Positions 8,649 through 16,497 of a DNA stretch of 64,000 nt are shown piece after piece (the first letter of the stretch is position 1; each line of letters opens with the position of its first letter). The stretch is taken from the NCBI RefSeq assembly GCF_006494815.1, contig NZ_CP041091.1, forward strand, positions 3,610,501 through 3,674,500, written 5' to 3'. This DNA comes from Nocardioides sambongensis. Lineage in GTDB: Bacteria; Actinomycetota; Actinomycetes; Propionibacteriales; Nocardioidaceae. Made by a program: the position numbers and the translations under genes. The notes under the pieces were generated by a model, which ran no database searches, was not told where the DNA came from, and saw only the letters and a program-made list of their open reading frames with translations.

Positions 8649-9638
8649 TCAGGCGGCGGCGGAGCTGGGCTCGCTGCGGAAGCGGGAGGGCCGCCCGTCG
8701 ATCCGCATGGCCCGCCACACCCGTCGCGAGGCGGGGTTCATCAGGCCGGTGGACTCGGCCAGCATCCGCACGTCGCCGAAGAGGTCGCGGAGGAACTTCT
8801 GCGACTCCGGAGAGTCCCAGTAGACCTGCTTCATCACCTCGTCCGGGATGCCCATGTCGCGCCGGGCCCTCGTCGAGGGGACCAGGATCTCGTTGCAGAG
8901 CCACTTCATGATCACCGGCACCAGCAGGGAGAGCACGAACCGCTCGACCCGGCCGAGCCGGCTGGCGTTGTGCTCGAGGAACTGGTGGGCGAAGCCGATG
9001 TGCCGGGCCTCCTCGGCGACGTGGATCTGCATGATCCGCTGCAGCAGCGGGTGCATGTCGTCGCCGGCCCGCAGGATCGACTTCTGCACGTGGTCGATCG
9101 GCTCCTCGCCGGCCAGCACTCCGTAGAAGAAGCCGAACGGGATGAACTTCGCCGCGATCGGCAGGATCGGCGCGAGCAGCCGGAAGAGCACACTGCCGCC
9201 CTTGACGTTCTGGCCGGAGCGGTTCACGAACTCCTGGAACATCTGGGTGTGGTGGCACTCCTCGGTCGCCTCGTGCGTGGAGTAGCGGAACTCGGGGTTG
9301 CCGTTGGGCAGGCTGAAGGCGTAGTTCATCAGCCCGGCGATGAGGATCTGCTCGAACTGCAGCCCGACCTTGGTGACGTTCGCCTGGCGGTAGAGGCCGA
9401 TCCTGATCTGCTCGTCCTGGGGGAGTGACTGGTACCAGGCGGTGCGGCCGAGCACGTCGGCCTTCGGCAGCACCCAGCGCGGGTCGTGCGGGACGATCGC
9501 GTAGTCGGGGTTGTCCCAGTCGATGTCCAAGAACGCGTCGAAGTGCTGGTGCACCGACGCCTCGGAGAGCGTGCGGAGCGTGTCGTCGTAGCTCTGGCTC
9601 TCGCGCTGGACCTGGGTCGGTTCGGTGAGTGCGGTCAT
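8649..9638 (-). CDS. AurF-like diiron oxygenase
   Basis: A 329-residue helical protein of the AurF/ferritin-like diiron group. Candidate iron ligands sit in THEATEECHHTQMFQEF (about residues 138-154) and HVAEEARHIGFAH (about residues 213-225), both of the E-x-x-H type. AurF itself oxidises an arylamine; homologues next to FprB in mycobacteria have no assigned substrate. The ATG at 9638 follows GAGAGG. A longer frame to 9743 exists but adds residues unlike the family. It heads the operon with the ferredoxin reductase, its probable electron donor, and a TetR regulator. It could act on a lipid, since FprB-linked oxygenases are often lipid enzymes, but this is not visible here. Confidence 0.88.
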   Translation of the reverse strand: MTALTEPTQVQRESQSYDDTLRTLSEASVHQHFDAFLDIDWDNPDYAIVPHDPRWVLPKADVLGRTAWYQSLPQDEQIRIGLYRQANVTKVGLQFEQILIAGLMNYAFSLPNGNPEFRYSTHEATEECHHTQMFQEFVNRSGQNVKGGSVLFRLLAPILPIAAKFIPFGFFYGVLAGEEPIDHVQKSILRAGDDMHPLLQRIMQIHVAEEARHIGFAHQFLEHNASRLGRVERFVLSLLVPVIMKWLCNEILVPSTRARRDMGIPDEVMKQVYWDSPESQKFLRDLFGDVRMLAESTGLMNPASRRVWRAMRIDGRPSRFRSEPSSAAA

Positions 9639-9694
9639 GGTGGGGGCCACCTCTCGTCGGCGAACTGCGGCGTCCGGTCGTCCGAAGTTGTCTG

Positions 9695-9714
9695 TCACAG
9701 CATGTCGCATGTGA
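9695..9714. promoter_or_regulatory. Possible operator ahead of the AurF operon
   Basis: TCACA and TGTGA arms enclose a 10-bp spacer that itself contains CATG twice. It is 57 bp upstream of the AurF ATG, in the 381-bp divergent gap, and is the most symmetric site there. It is a weak candidate for binding by the operon's own TetR protein. Confidence 0.3.
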
Positions 9715-9802
9715 GGGGTTGGCGCAACGGCGAGTCGCAGCAAGTTTCGCTGGGTGGTGCCGGAATCGGGAGCATCGGAGGCGGTGCTCTAGGGTGGGGG
9801 CA

Positions 9803-9985
9803 GCGAGAGGGAGTAGTCCCCAACAGTCGCGTCGACATACTGACCGGCCCGTGCGAGCGCGGGAGGGTCCGGCGCGGCAGGCCATTCGCGGTTCGGGATG
9901 GCGGACGAGACTTTCGACCAGACACCACGGGTGCACGCAGGTGCCCCCGTCCTGATGAGGACGTGCCTGGTCGAAGGGACGTCCC
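9803..9985 (+). promoter_or_regulatory. yybP-ykoY-type Mn2+ riboswitch leader
   Basis: The leader of the TMEM165/GDT1 gene carries AGGGAGTAG at 9808-9816, close to the conserved GGGGAGUAG of the yybP-ykoY class. GTCGCGTCGACA (9826-9837) and GACGAGACTTTCGACC (9904-9919) follow in the expected order. TTCGACCAG (9913-9921) can pair with CTGGTCGAA (9968-9976), giving an expression-platform hairpin before the ribosome site. This class senses Mn2+ and often precedes Mn exporters, which is what the downstream gene should be. Aptamer boundaries are approximate. The match was made by eye, without covariance scoring. Confidence 0.72.
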
Positions 9986-10019
9986 CAGGTTCCTCCGGCC
10001 CGGCGCCGAGAGGAGAACC

Positions 10020-10598
10020 ATGTACGCGTTCCTGCTGAGCACCGCGGTCATCTTCGTGGCCGAGCTCGGGGACAAGAGCCAGCTGATGGCGATGACCTTC
10101 GCCGCCCGCTACCGCGCCCGCGACGTGCTGATCGGCATCACCGCCGCCACCGCGATCGTGCACCTCGCCTCGGTCGGCATCGGCTATGCCATCGGCGATG
10201 CCTTCGCCGACTCCCAGCACGTCATCGAGATCGTGGCGGGCGTCGCCTTCCTCGGTTTCGCCGCCTGGACGCTGCGGGGAGACGAGCTGACCGAGGACGA
10301 GGCGGCCAAGGCCCGCAACAGCACCGGCATGGCGATCCTCGCGGTCGGCATCGCCTTCTTCCTGGCCGAGCTCGGCGACAAGACGATGCTCGCCACCATC
10401 ACCCTGGCCACCCAGGAGGGCTGGTTCGGCACCTGGATCGGCTCCACCGTCGGCATGGTCGCTGCCGACGCCCTGGCGATCGCGGTCGGCGCGATGCTCG
10501 GCCGCAAGCTCCCCGAGAAGATCATCAAGTACGGCGCCGCCGCGCTCTTCGCGCTCTTCGGCGTGCTCCTCATCCTGGGTGGGGCCGGCGTCTTCTGA
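10020..10598 (+). CDS. TMEM165/GDT1 (UPF0016) family cation exporter
   Basis: A 192-residue membrane protein with six predicted helices in two homologous halves. Each half has the diagnostic E-x-G-D-[KR]-[ST] motif: AELGDKSQ (about residues 15-22) and AELGDKTM (about residues 115-122). Family members export Mn2+ or exchange Ca2+/Mn2+ for protons. The ATG follows GAGAGGAGA. The long leader holds a probable Mn2+ riboswitch, which independently points to manganese. It diverges from the AurF operon and stands alone. The function is inferred from the family plus the leader. Confidence 0.92.
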   Translation: MYAFLLSTAVIFVAELGDKSQLMAMTFAARYRARDVLIGITAATAIVHLASVGIGYAIGDAFADSQHVIEIVAGVAFLGFAAWTLRGDELTEDEAAKARNSTGMAILAVGIAFFLAELGDKTMLATITLATQEGWFGTWIGSTVGMVAADALAIAVGAMLGRKLPEKIIKYGAAALFALFGVLLILGGAGVF

Positions 10599-10664
10599 TC
10601 GGCCGGCGTCTCTGCTCGGCCCGGGTCCCTGGTCGGCCGCTGCCACAGGTCGGCCCGGCCGGGG

Positions 10665-11147
10665 TCAGCGGGCGTCGGCGGTGGGACGTTCCCGCAGGGC
10701 GATCGGGTCGCCGAGGTAGCTCTCGAAGACCGTGCGGGCCTGGTCGGTGATCGGCCAGGTCCGTTCGGCGGAGGTGTCGAAGAGGACGACGGTCGTCTCC
10801 GCGACCACGGCGGGTGGACCGCCGGCGGTGACCCGCAACTCGCCGTCGAGGGTCAGCGAGCTGCGGCCGATGTGGGTGAGCCAGATCCGGACCCGGAACG
10901 GCTGGAACGGCACGAACCGCATCTCGGCGCGGTACTCGAGGCGCTGCGAGGCCACCAGTGCCGAGACCCGGCTCGGCACGTCCTTCAGCAGTCCGCCGCC
11001 GTCGACCTCTCCGTCCAGGTGCGCATGGTGCAGGAAGGCGATCCGTGCCTCGTCCAGGACTCGGATCGCCTCGACGCTGTCGACGTGGCCGCCGGCATTG
11101 ACGTCGCGTACCCGCGCCTGGATCTGGCAGTCGAAAACCGTGCTCAC
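10665..11147 (-). CDS. Hotdog-fold acyl-CoA thioesterase (4HBT type)
   Basis: A 160-residue single hotdog domain. The start, VRDVNAGGHVDSVEAIRVLDEARIAFL, is the 4-hydroxybenzoyl-CoA / FadM-type pattern, with an asparagine where many members have the catalytic aspartate. LTLDGELRV and VVAETTVVLFD form later strands. It probably hydrolyses an acyl-CoA in the cytoplasm; chain length is not readable. The GTG at 11147 is the only sensible start. It converges with the TMEM165 gene and follows the small membrane protein gene at a 59-bp gap on the same strand, so co-transcription under the 11400 operators is possible. Confidence 0.85.
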   Translation of the reverse strand: MSTVFDCQIQARVRDVNAGGHVDSVEAIRVLDEARIAFLHHAHLDGEVDGGGLLKDVPSRVSALVASQRLEYRAEMRFVPFQPFRVRIWLTHIGRSSLTLDGELRVTAGGPPAVVAETTVVLFDTSAERTWPITDQARTVFESYLGDPIALRERPTADAR

Positions 11148-11206
11148 GCGGGCATCCTCGCAGTCCGGGCGGCGGCGTGGGCCGTGCGTCCCGGCGGCGG
11201 GATGGG

Positions 11207-11389
11207 TCAGAGGCCGAAGGAGAGGCGGCGGTAGTACGTCGGGATCGACTCGTTGCGGGCGAGACGGTCCTCGCGGTAGTCGGCGAGGGTGCGGACCAGT
11301 GCGGTCAGCCCGACCGCGAGTGCGGCGGCGGTGACGACGACGAATCCGATGAACCAGTAGGTCATCTGGGGGAGCAGTTCGAAGCTCAC
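11207..11389 (-). CDS. Small single-pass membrane protein
   Basis: A 60-residue protein with one hydrophobic helix (about residues 12-35, FIGFVVVTAAALAVGL) and a basic C-terminal tail containing YREDRLARNESIPTYYRRL. The GTG start follows GGAGG at ideal spacing, and the gene diverges from a TetR gene across three tandem palindromic operators, so it is very probably real and repressor-controlled. I do not recognise a family. Small tail-bearing helices like this are often subunits or regulators of membrane complexes, but no function can be assigned. Confidence 0.7.
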   Translation of the reverse strand: MSFELLPQMTYWFIGFVVVTAAALAVGLTALVRTLADYREDRLARNESIPTYYRRLSFGL

Positions 11390-11399
11390 GGCGGCCTCC

Positions 11400-11445
11400 T
11401 TCTACATCGGTAGAATCTACGTTCGTAGAAATCTACAACCGTAGA
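11400..11445. promoter_or_regulatory. Three tandem palindromic operators
   Basis: Three near-identical dyads stand head to tail: TTCTAC-ATCG-GTAGAA (11400-11415), TCTAC-GTTC-GTAGA (11416-11429) and TCTAC-AACC-GTAGA (11432-11445). The consensus is TCTAC-N4-GTAGA with centres 15 and 16 bp apart. They fill the gap between the small membrane protein gene (minus) and the TetR gene (plus), the classic place for an autoregulated divergent promoter. The spacing is near but not exactly 1.5 turns, so neighbouring dimers would lie on different DNA faces. Confidence 0.85.
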
Positions 11446-11446
11446 G

Positions 11447-12085
11447 ATGCGGGATCAAGGCACGCGATGGAAAGATGCGTCACATGCCGGATCAGAAGAT
11501 CTCCCCCGGATGGATCGGCTGCTCGACGCCGCACTCACCGTCGTGGCGGACTCCGGGATCCGAGGACTCACCCACCGTGCGGTCGACCGTGAGGCCGAGC
11601 TGCCCGAGGGCAGCTGCTCGGCGTACCTGCGCACCCGGAGCGCACTGCAGATCGCGCTCGCCGGCCACGTGGCCGACCGGCTGGCCCAGGACGCGACCGA
11701 GCTGTCCAAGCGGCTCGAGGGTCACCCCCACGACCAGGCGCTGGCGGTCACCGAGACCACCCAGCTCTTCCTGCGCTGGCTGAACGAGCCGCGCCTGTGG
11801 ATCGCCAAGCAGGAGCTGACCATGGAGGGCCTGCGCGACCCCGCGGTCGGCGCCCGGCTCGCTGCGTCGCGCGACCAGCTGACCGACTTCGTGGTCGCCG
11901 CGCTGGAGTCCGCCGGCGAGCTCCACGATCGGCCGCGCGCGGTCACCCTGATCGCCGCCCTCGACGGGATCGTCACCAGTGGTCTGCAGCAGCCGAAGCG
12001 GCGCCGCCGTGCCTTCGTCGAGCAGTGCGTGAGCATCCTGCTGCCGGCCCTGACCGCTGAACCGACGTGCGGGGCGGAGGGGTGA
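11447..12085 (+). CDS. TetR-family regulator, likely binds the adjacent triple operator
   Basis: About 212 residues. The DNA-binding segment DRLLDAALTVVADSGIRGLTHRAVDREAELPEGSCSAYLRTRS is split here only by the recognition turn; the usual Tyr-x-His-Phe end is replaced by AYLRTRS, as in some actinobacterial TetR proteins. The ligand domain follows. ATG at 11447 abuts the third operator, so it would be nearly leaderless. ATG at 11510 begins right at the first helix and is the alternative. It overlaps the next gene by 4 bp (GTGA). Divergent orientation and the three operators make it the probable repressor of the 60-residue membrane protein gene. Confidence 0.88.
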   Translation: MRDQGTRWKDASHAGSEDLPRMDRLLDAALTVVADSGIRGLTHRAVDREAELPEGSCSAYLRTRSALQIALAGHVADRLAQDATELSKRLEGHPHDQALAVTETTQLFLRWLNEPRLWIAKQELTMEGLRDPAVGARLAASRDQLTDFVVAALESAGELHDRPRAVTLIAALDGIVTSGLQQPKRRRRAFVEQCVSILLPALTAEPTCGAEG

Positions 12086-12714
12086 CGGAGCCGGCGCGGC
12101 ATCCCTCGCGGGAGACGATCAGCTATGAGGAGCTCGGTCGCGCCTTCGTCCGGCTCCTGCTCCCCGCCGACCGGCTGCTGGCCACCATCGACGCGCTGCT
12201 CGGTGAGCGCATCGAGATCGGGCCGATCGGTGCCGGTCCCGGACGGGCGTTCGCGACGGTCAGCGTGGTCGGGCTCTTCCGACCGACCACCGGGCACGAG
12301 GTCCCCGGTCGGCTCCTGACCTACCACGTGGACCTGCCGATCGACGTCACCTTCGACCTCGACCTGCGGATGGATCGGATGCGGTTCAACGCGGACCTCG
12401 TGGTGCCGCTCACCCTCGTCGTGCACGCCGAGGCGCCCGCCCGGCTGCGGATCGAGATCCTGGTGCCGGACGAGGACGAGATCCGGCTCGACCTCGCCTC
12501 CGCGACCCGGCGCGGCGGCGTGCTCGGCAGGATCACCGGGATGGAGGCCGAGCTGCGCCGGTTCCTGGTCAGGGCGCTGCGCACCGAGCTGGACAAGCCG
12601 TACGTCCAGCGGGCCACGCACCTGGACCTGGACCGTCTGGTCGGCGACTCCTGGAGCCACATCGCCGCACAGTTCCTCCCGGCAGGCCCCGAGGACCGTA
12701 CGGCGACGGGCTGA
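12082..12714 (+). CDS. Unrecognised soluble protein coupled to a TetR gene
   Basis: I do not recognise this 210-residue protein. It has no signal peptide or membrane helix. Residues 45-140 alternate hydrophobic and charged residues in a way that suggests a beta-rich, lipid-binding-like barrel (for example LTYHVDLPIDVTFDLDLRM, then FNADLVVPLTLVVHAEA). The C-terminal third is helical. The GTG at 12082 overlaps the TetR stop by 4 bp (GTGA), so the two are coupled and may work together, for example as a ligand-binding partner of the repressor's pathway. No catalytic motif is visible. Confidence 0.7.
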   Translation: MTEPARHPSRETISYEELGRAFVRLLLPADRLLATIDALLGERIEIGPIGAGPGRAFATVSVVGLFRPTTGHEVPGRLLTYHVDLPIDVTFDLDLRMDRMRFNADLVVPLTLVVHAEAPARLRIEILVPDEDEIRLDLASATRRGGVLGRITGMEAELRRFLVRALRTELDKPYVQRATHLDLDRLVGDSWSHIAAQFLPAGPEDRTATG

Positions 12715-12780
12715 CGCCGCACGCCCGGTTCATGGCTCATCCTCAGCGCCGCTTCAGCCGGGGCGGGCACCGTGGGGATG

Positions 12781-12993
12781 ATGAGCGAGAACACGAGGAG
12801 CGACAACCCAGGGCCCGTCCGGCGCCGGCGTACGGCCCTGGTCACCTCGCGGTGGGCCGCGTCGGCGGCCGTCGTGGCGGCGATGACCACGGCCGGTGGG
12901 CTGGCCGCCGCCGATCAGGACCCTGCGCAGGACGGCGACGCGACCACGGCCGCGACCGCCTTCGCCGACCCGCCGGACGACATCGACATCTGA
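12781..12993 (+). CDS. Small protein with signal- or anchor-like segment
   Basis: A 70-residue frame with an Arg-rich start (PVRRRRTALVTSRW), a hydrophobic stretch AASAAVVAAMTTAGGLAAA and an acidic tail ending DDIDI. This resembles a short exported or membrane-tethered peptide. ATG at 12781 or 12778 could start it; the ribosome site is weak (GGGG). It is alone between the TetR-linked gene and the convergent GH25 gene. Codon use fits coding DNA, but homology is unknown and the call is tentative. Confidence 0.45.
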   Translation: MSENTRSDNPGPVRRRRTALVTSRWAASAAVVAAMTTAGGLAAADQDPAQDGDATTAATAFADPPDDIDI

Positions 12994-13039
12994 GCCTGCC
13001 GTCGAGGCCGCGATCCGGCTGACCCGGCGGGGCGGCCGG

Positions 13040-13837
13040 TCAGCGGGCCGGCCGCCTCATCACGTTGAGATCCGCAGGGCCGTCGATCCCCGGGACCGTG
13101 GCGGTGGCCGACCGCTGCCACATCCACCATTCCCGGCTCGGCGGTCCGTCCAGGCTGCGCACCCACTGGCGGTGGTCGGCCAGGTCGTCGGCGAAGCCGT
13201 AGGCATCCTCGAAATCGGGATAGAGGTAGACGACGGGCTCCTGGCCGGTGCCCCGCTGCACGGCCCGCAGGAACGCGCGCACCTCCCCCAGCAGGGCATC
13301 CGCCGCCGGCGGTGCCGCGCAGCTGCCCGCCAACTCCAGGTCGATGGCCGGGGGCAGGGGCTGCGGTCGCGAGGGAGCATCCGCGAGCACCGCGAGGAAA
13401 TGGGCGGCCTGGGCGGCGCCCGGCGTACAGAGGGAGAAGTAGTGGTAGCCGCCGACGCGGAGGCCGGCCGCGCTCGCCGCGGCGCGGTTGGCGGCGAACT
13501 CGGGGTCGGTGAAGGTGCTGCCCTCGCTCGCCTTCAGGTAGGCGAACCGGAGCCGGGCGCCCGCGACCGCGGTCCAGTCGATCTGGCCCTGGTGGTGCGA
13601 GGCGTCGATGCCGCGCCAGGGCGGCCGGTGGCGCGGCGCCCGGGTGGTGGGTGCGGTGGTCGGGGCGTCGGTCGGGGACGGCGTGCTGGTCGGTGACGGA
13701 GTGGAGGTCCGCGCCGGGGTGGACCCGGCGTCCTCCGCGGTGCAGCCGGTCAGCGACCCGGCCGCGAGCAACACCGCGCCGAGCGCGACCGCCACGGCGA
13801 CGGTCCGGGCGGCGGGTCGGAGGCGCGGGCGAGACAC
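13040..13837 (-). CDS. GH25 muramidase-like lipoprotein
   Basis: A 265-residue lipoprotein. The signal segment ends in a lipobox, AAGSLTGC (about residues 23-30). A Thr/Ser/Pro linker follows, then a glycoside hydrolase family 25 domain. Landmarks are GIDASHHQGQIDW (first catalytic-site Asp), AYLKASEG, DPEFAANRAAA, GYHYFS and IDLEL (the D-x-E pair). GH25 enzymes cut the N-acetylmuramyl-N-acetylglucosamine bond of peptidoglycan. It should sit on the outer face of the membrane and trim the wall. GTG 13837 is chosen because it places the signal peptide at the N-terminus; a longer frame to 13912 adds a non-signal-like leader. Confidence 0.9.
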   Translation of the reverse strand: MSRPRLRPAARTVAVAVALGAVLLAAGSLTGCTAEDAGSTPARTSTPSPTSTPSPTDAPTTAPTTRAPRHRPPWRGIDASHHQGQIDWTAVAGARLRFAYLKASEGSTFTDPEFAANRAAASAAGLRVGGYHYFSLCTPGAAQAAHFLAVLADAPSRPQPLPPAIDLELAGSCAAPPAADALLGEVRAFLRAVQRGTGQEPVVYLYPDFEDAYGFADDLADHRQWVRSLDGPPSREWWMWQRSATATVPGIDGPADLNVMRRPAR

Positions 13838-14027
13838 CTGGCCACCGTACTGAGCCGGGTATCCACGTCGGGCGTGGATCATCCGGGCCGGGACGAGACC
13901 GCGCTCCGTCACCGACCACCGACGCGGCGAGCCCGGTCACCGACGACCCCGCCTCGACGAGATCGGTTGAGACCTCCGGACGCCCCCGGCGCGTCTCTAC
14001 TCTCGACGGCACGACGAGAGGACAGCG

Positions 14028-14573
14028 GTGCGATCCAAGGAACGGGACGAGCCCGCCCTCGGCGCGGGCTCCGACGCGGAGTTCGCCGAGTTCATGGCGG
14101 GCTGCTCGCGCCAGCTCTACCGGACCGCCTACCTGCTCACCGCGTGCCCGCACGCCGCGGAGGACCTGGTGCAGACGGCGCTGGTGAAGTCCTACGTCGC
14201 CTGGCGACGGGTCCGACGCGCTCATGACCCCCTGGCCTACGTCAACGGCGTGCTGATCAAGACCTTCCTCTCCGACCGGCGCCGACGCAGCAGCAAGGAG
14301 CTGCCGATCGCCGAGGTGCCCGAGCAGACCCGCCCGCCCGTTGGTGGCGACCCGACCGAGCGCGTGGCACTGATGACCGCACTGGCCCGGCTGGCGCCGC
14401 TGGACCGGGCGGTCGTCGTACTGCGCTTCTGGGAGGACCGCAGCGTCGCCCAGACCGCCGCCGACCTGCACCTCTCGCAGGCGGCGGTGAAGAACCGGAG
14501 CCTGCGGGCGTTGCGCACCCTTCGCAGCCTGCTGGCCGAGTCGACCACGATCCCGAACGGAAGTCCCTCATGA
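14028..14573 (+). CDS. SigE-family ECF sigma factor
   Basis: A 181-residue ECF sigma-70 protein. Region 2 spans about residues 18-85 (FMAGCSRQLYRTAYLLT, then AAEDLVQTALVKSYVAW), and region 4 about residues 118-170 (LARLAPLDRAVVVLRFWEDRS, then SQAAVKNRSLRALRTL). This is the actinobacterial SigE-family pattern (TIGR02983-like). GTG 14028 follows GAGAGG. Its stop overlaps the next gene, a single-pass membrane protein, by 4 bp (ATGA), an arrangement typical of sigma/anti-sigma pairs. The same two-gene unit recurs at 48135-49768, so these are paralogous modules. Confidence 0.92.
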   Translation: MRSKERDEPALGAGSDAEFAEFMAGCSRQLYRTAYLLTACPHAAEDLVQTALVKSYVAWRRVRRAHDPLAYVNGVLIKTFLSDRRRRSSKELPIAEVPEQTRPPVGGDPTERVALMTALARLAPLDRAVVVLRFWEDRSVAQTAADLHLSQAAVKNRSLRALRTLRSLLAESTTIPNGSPS

Positions 14574-15439
14574 GCACCGACCCCGACGGCGCCGACCTGC
14601 GCGACCTGATCGATCACGCCATCGGCGACCTGGAGGCTCCCGTCGACCTGCCGCGCGGCGTGATCAGCCGCGGTCGGGTCGCCCGGCGCCGCCGCCGCGC
14701 GCTGACGGTCGGCGGCGGCGTGGCCACGCTGGCAGTGGGGGCCGCCCTCGTCGTACCGCTGGCGGCGGGCGGGGGCGGTGACGTCGACTCCGCGGTGGCC
14801 AGCGACCCGGCGCCCGGCACGCCCTCCCCGTCCGCCGCGTCCCAGACGCCGAGTCCGGCGGGGCCGAGCGACGACACCGAAGGTGACACCTACACGCCCC
14901 CGCCGGGGTGGTGGGACGCGCCGTCCACGGACCTGCTCGCCGTGCTCGAGGACCTGCTGCCCGCCGGCGTGGCGGTGCGCAGCGCCGACACCGAGATGGA
15001 GGGCGTGGACGGGGGACCGGTCGACGGCGCCGGCTTCGTGCGCGCCGTGCTGGACGGCCGGTCCGGGCCGGGGGCGTTCGAGGTGCTCCTCTACCCGCCG
15101 GAGACGGCGAGTGCCGGCCCCGACGCCGGCGGGGAGCCCACCTACCGGTGGCGGACAACGTGCCCGGGCAACCTGACGGCCTACGACGCCTGCGAGGTTC
15201 TCCGCGACGAGGACGGGGGGCGTTTCGGGCGGCTGTCGACGGCGACCCCCGGCGACATCACGATCCACGAGGTGACGCTGCTCGGCCCCGACGGCGGGCT
15301 GCTCTACGGCGCGGTCACCAACAGCACCGACGAGAAGTGGGGCCGCACCTCGACGCCCTCGGGCGCCCAGCCGCCGCTGCAGGTGAAACAGCTGCGGACC
15401 CTGGTCGAGGACGACGCGTGGACGTCGTACCAGCCCTGA
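14570..15439 (+). CDS. Single-pass membrane protein, probable sigma-factor partner
   Basis: A 289-residue protein. About 40 N-terminal cytoplasmic residues end in a basic stretch (ARRRRRAL). One helix follows (about residues 47-66, GGGVATLAVGAALVVPLAAG), then a Pro/Ser linker and an extracytoplasmic domain of about 180 residues with two likely cysteine pairs. The short cytoplasmic segment could bind region 2 of the co-translated sigma factor, as anti-sigma factors do, but no HxxxCxxC zinc motif is seen. Gene order and topology match the pair at 48683-49768. It ends before the divergent-function epimerase gene, and no shared promoter is evident. Confidence 0.75.
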   Translation: MSTDPDGADLRDLIDHAIGDLEAPVDLPRGVISRGRVARRRRRALTVGGGVATLAVGAALVVPLAAGGGGDVDSAVASDPAPGTPSPSAASQTPSPAGPSDDTEGDTYTPPPGWWDAPSTDLLAVLEDLLPAGVAVRSADTEMEGVDGGPVDGAGFVRAVLDGRSGPGAFEVLLYPPETASAGPDAGGEPTYRWRTTCPGNLTAYDACEVLRDEDGGRFGRLSTATPGDITIHEVTLLGPDGGLLYGAVTNSTDEKWGRTSTPSGAQPPLQVKQLRTLVEDDAWTSYQP

Positions 15440-15514
15440 GGTGGCAAGAGGCGCTGTCGCTGCCCTGAGCCGATCACCCTTGCCGGTCGCTGCCCGACCG
15501 GCTGGGGTGGGGGC

Positions 15515-16491
15515 ATGGAGATCCTGGTGCTCGGCGGTTCGGTGTTCCTCTCCCGCGAGGTCGCGCTGGCGGCGCTGGCGCGGGGCCATCGGGTCACCTG
15601 TGCGAACCGCGGCAGGACCGGGTCCGTGCCGGACGGGGCGCGGTTCGTCCGGTGGGATCGCTCCGCGCCGCCGCCGGACGTCCTCCAGGAGATCCCGTAC
15701 GACGCCGTGGTCGACGTCGCGCGCCTCCCCGGTCACGTCCGTCATGCGGTCGGGCTGGCTCCCGCGGCCCACTACGTCTTCGTCTCGACGATCAACGTCT
15801 ACGCCGACGACACCTCGCCGGGCGGACCCGGCGTCGGGGTGCTGCGGGAGCCGAACGGTGCGGACGTGGACCTGACCGTGGAGCCTGAGGCCTACGGACC
15901 GATGAAGGTCGCCTGCGAGGAGCTGGTCCGTGCCGGTGCGGCCTCCAGCGCGGTGGTCCGACCCGGGCTCATCGTCGGCCCCGGCGACCCGAGCGGCCGC
16001 TTCTCCTACTGGGCGCAGCGACTGGACGACGTCGGCTCCGGGGAGGTGCTGGCCCCCGGCGCCCCCGGCGACGGGATGCAGGTGATCGACGTCCGCGACC
16101 TCGCGGCCTGGATCGTGCGGCTCGCCGAGGAGCGCCACGAGGGCGTGTTCGACGCAGTCGGCGAGCGGGTCGCGATGGCCGACCTGCTCGCGGCCGGGGC
16201 GCCGTCGGCCCGGTTCGTCTGGGTCGACCAAGCGTTCCTGGAGGACGCCGGGGTGATGCCGTGGTCCGGAGCCGGCTCGATCCCGCTCTGGCTGCCCCGG
16301 CCCCAGTACGACGGGATGCGCGACCGCGACCCGGCCCGGCACTGGCCGCCGGCCTGCGGCTGCGCCCGCTCGCCGACACCTTCGTCGACACCGCGGCCTG
16401 GCTGCGCCGTGATCCGGACGCCGTGGTCACCGGGATCGATCGGGGACGCGAGCGAGAACTGCTGGAGGCGTGGGCCGCGTCCGGTGGGTGA
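15515..16491 (+). pseudogene. NAD-dependent epimerase/dehydratase, single frameshift
   Basis: An extended-SDR protein. It has a Rossmann start MEILVLGGSVFLSREVA, then HYVFVSTINVYAD with the Ser, and YGPMK with the catalytic Tyr and Lys. At about 16336 the frame breaks. The first frame runs IPLWLPRPQYDGMRDRDPA and then turns into non-family sequence that overlaps the HNH gene antisense. The expected C-terminus GLRLRPLADTFVDTAAWL is in the next frame and stops at 16491. One missing base in a CCGGCCCGGC stretch explains this. With the base restored it is a normal 325-residue enzyme. A sequencing error is at least as likely as a real mutation. Confidence 0.82.
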
Positions 16492-16497
16492 GGCCGC

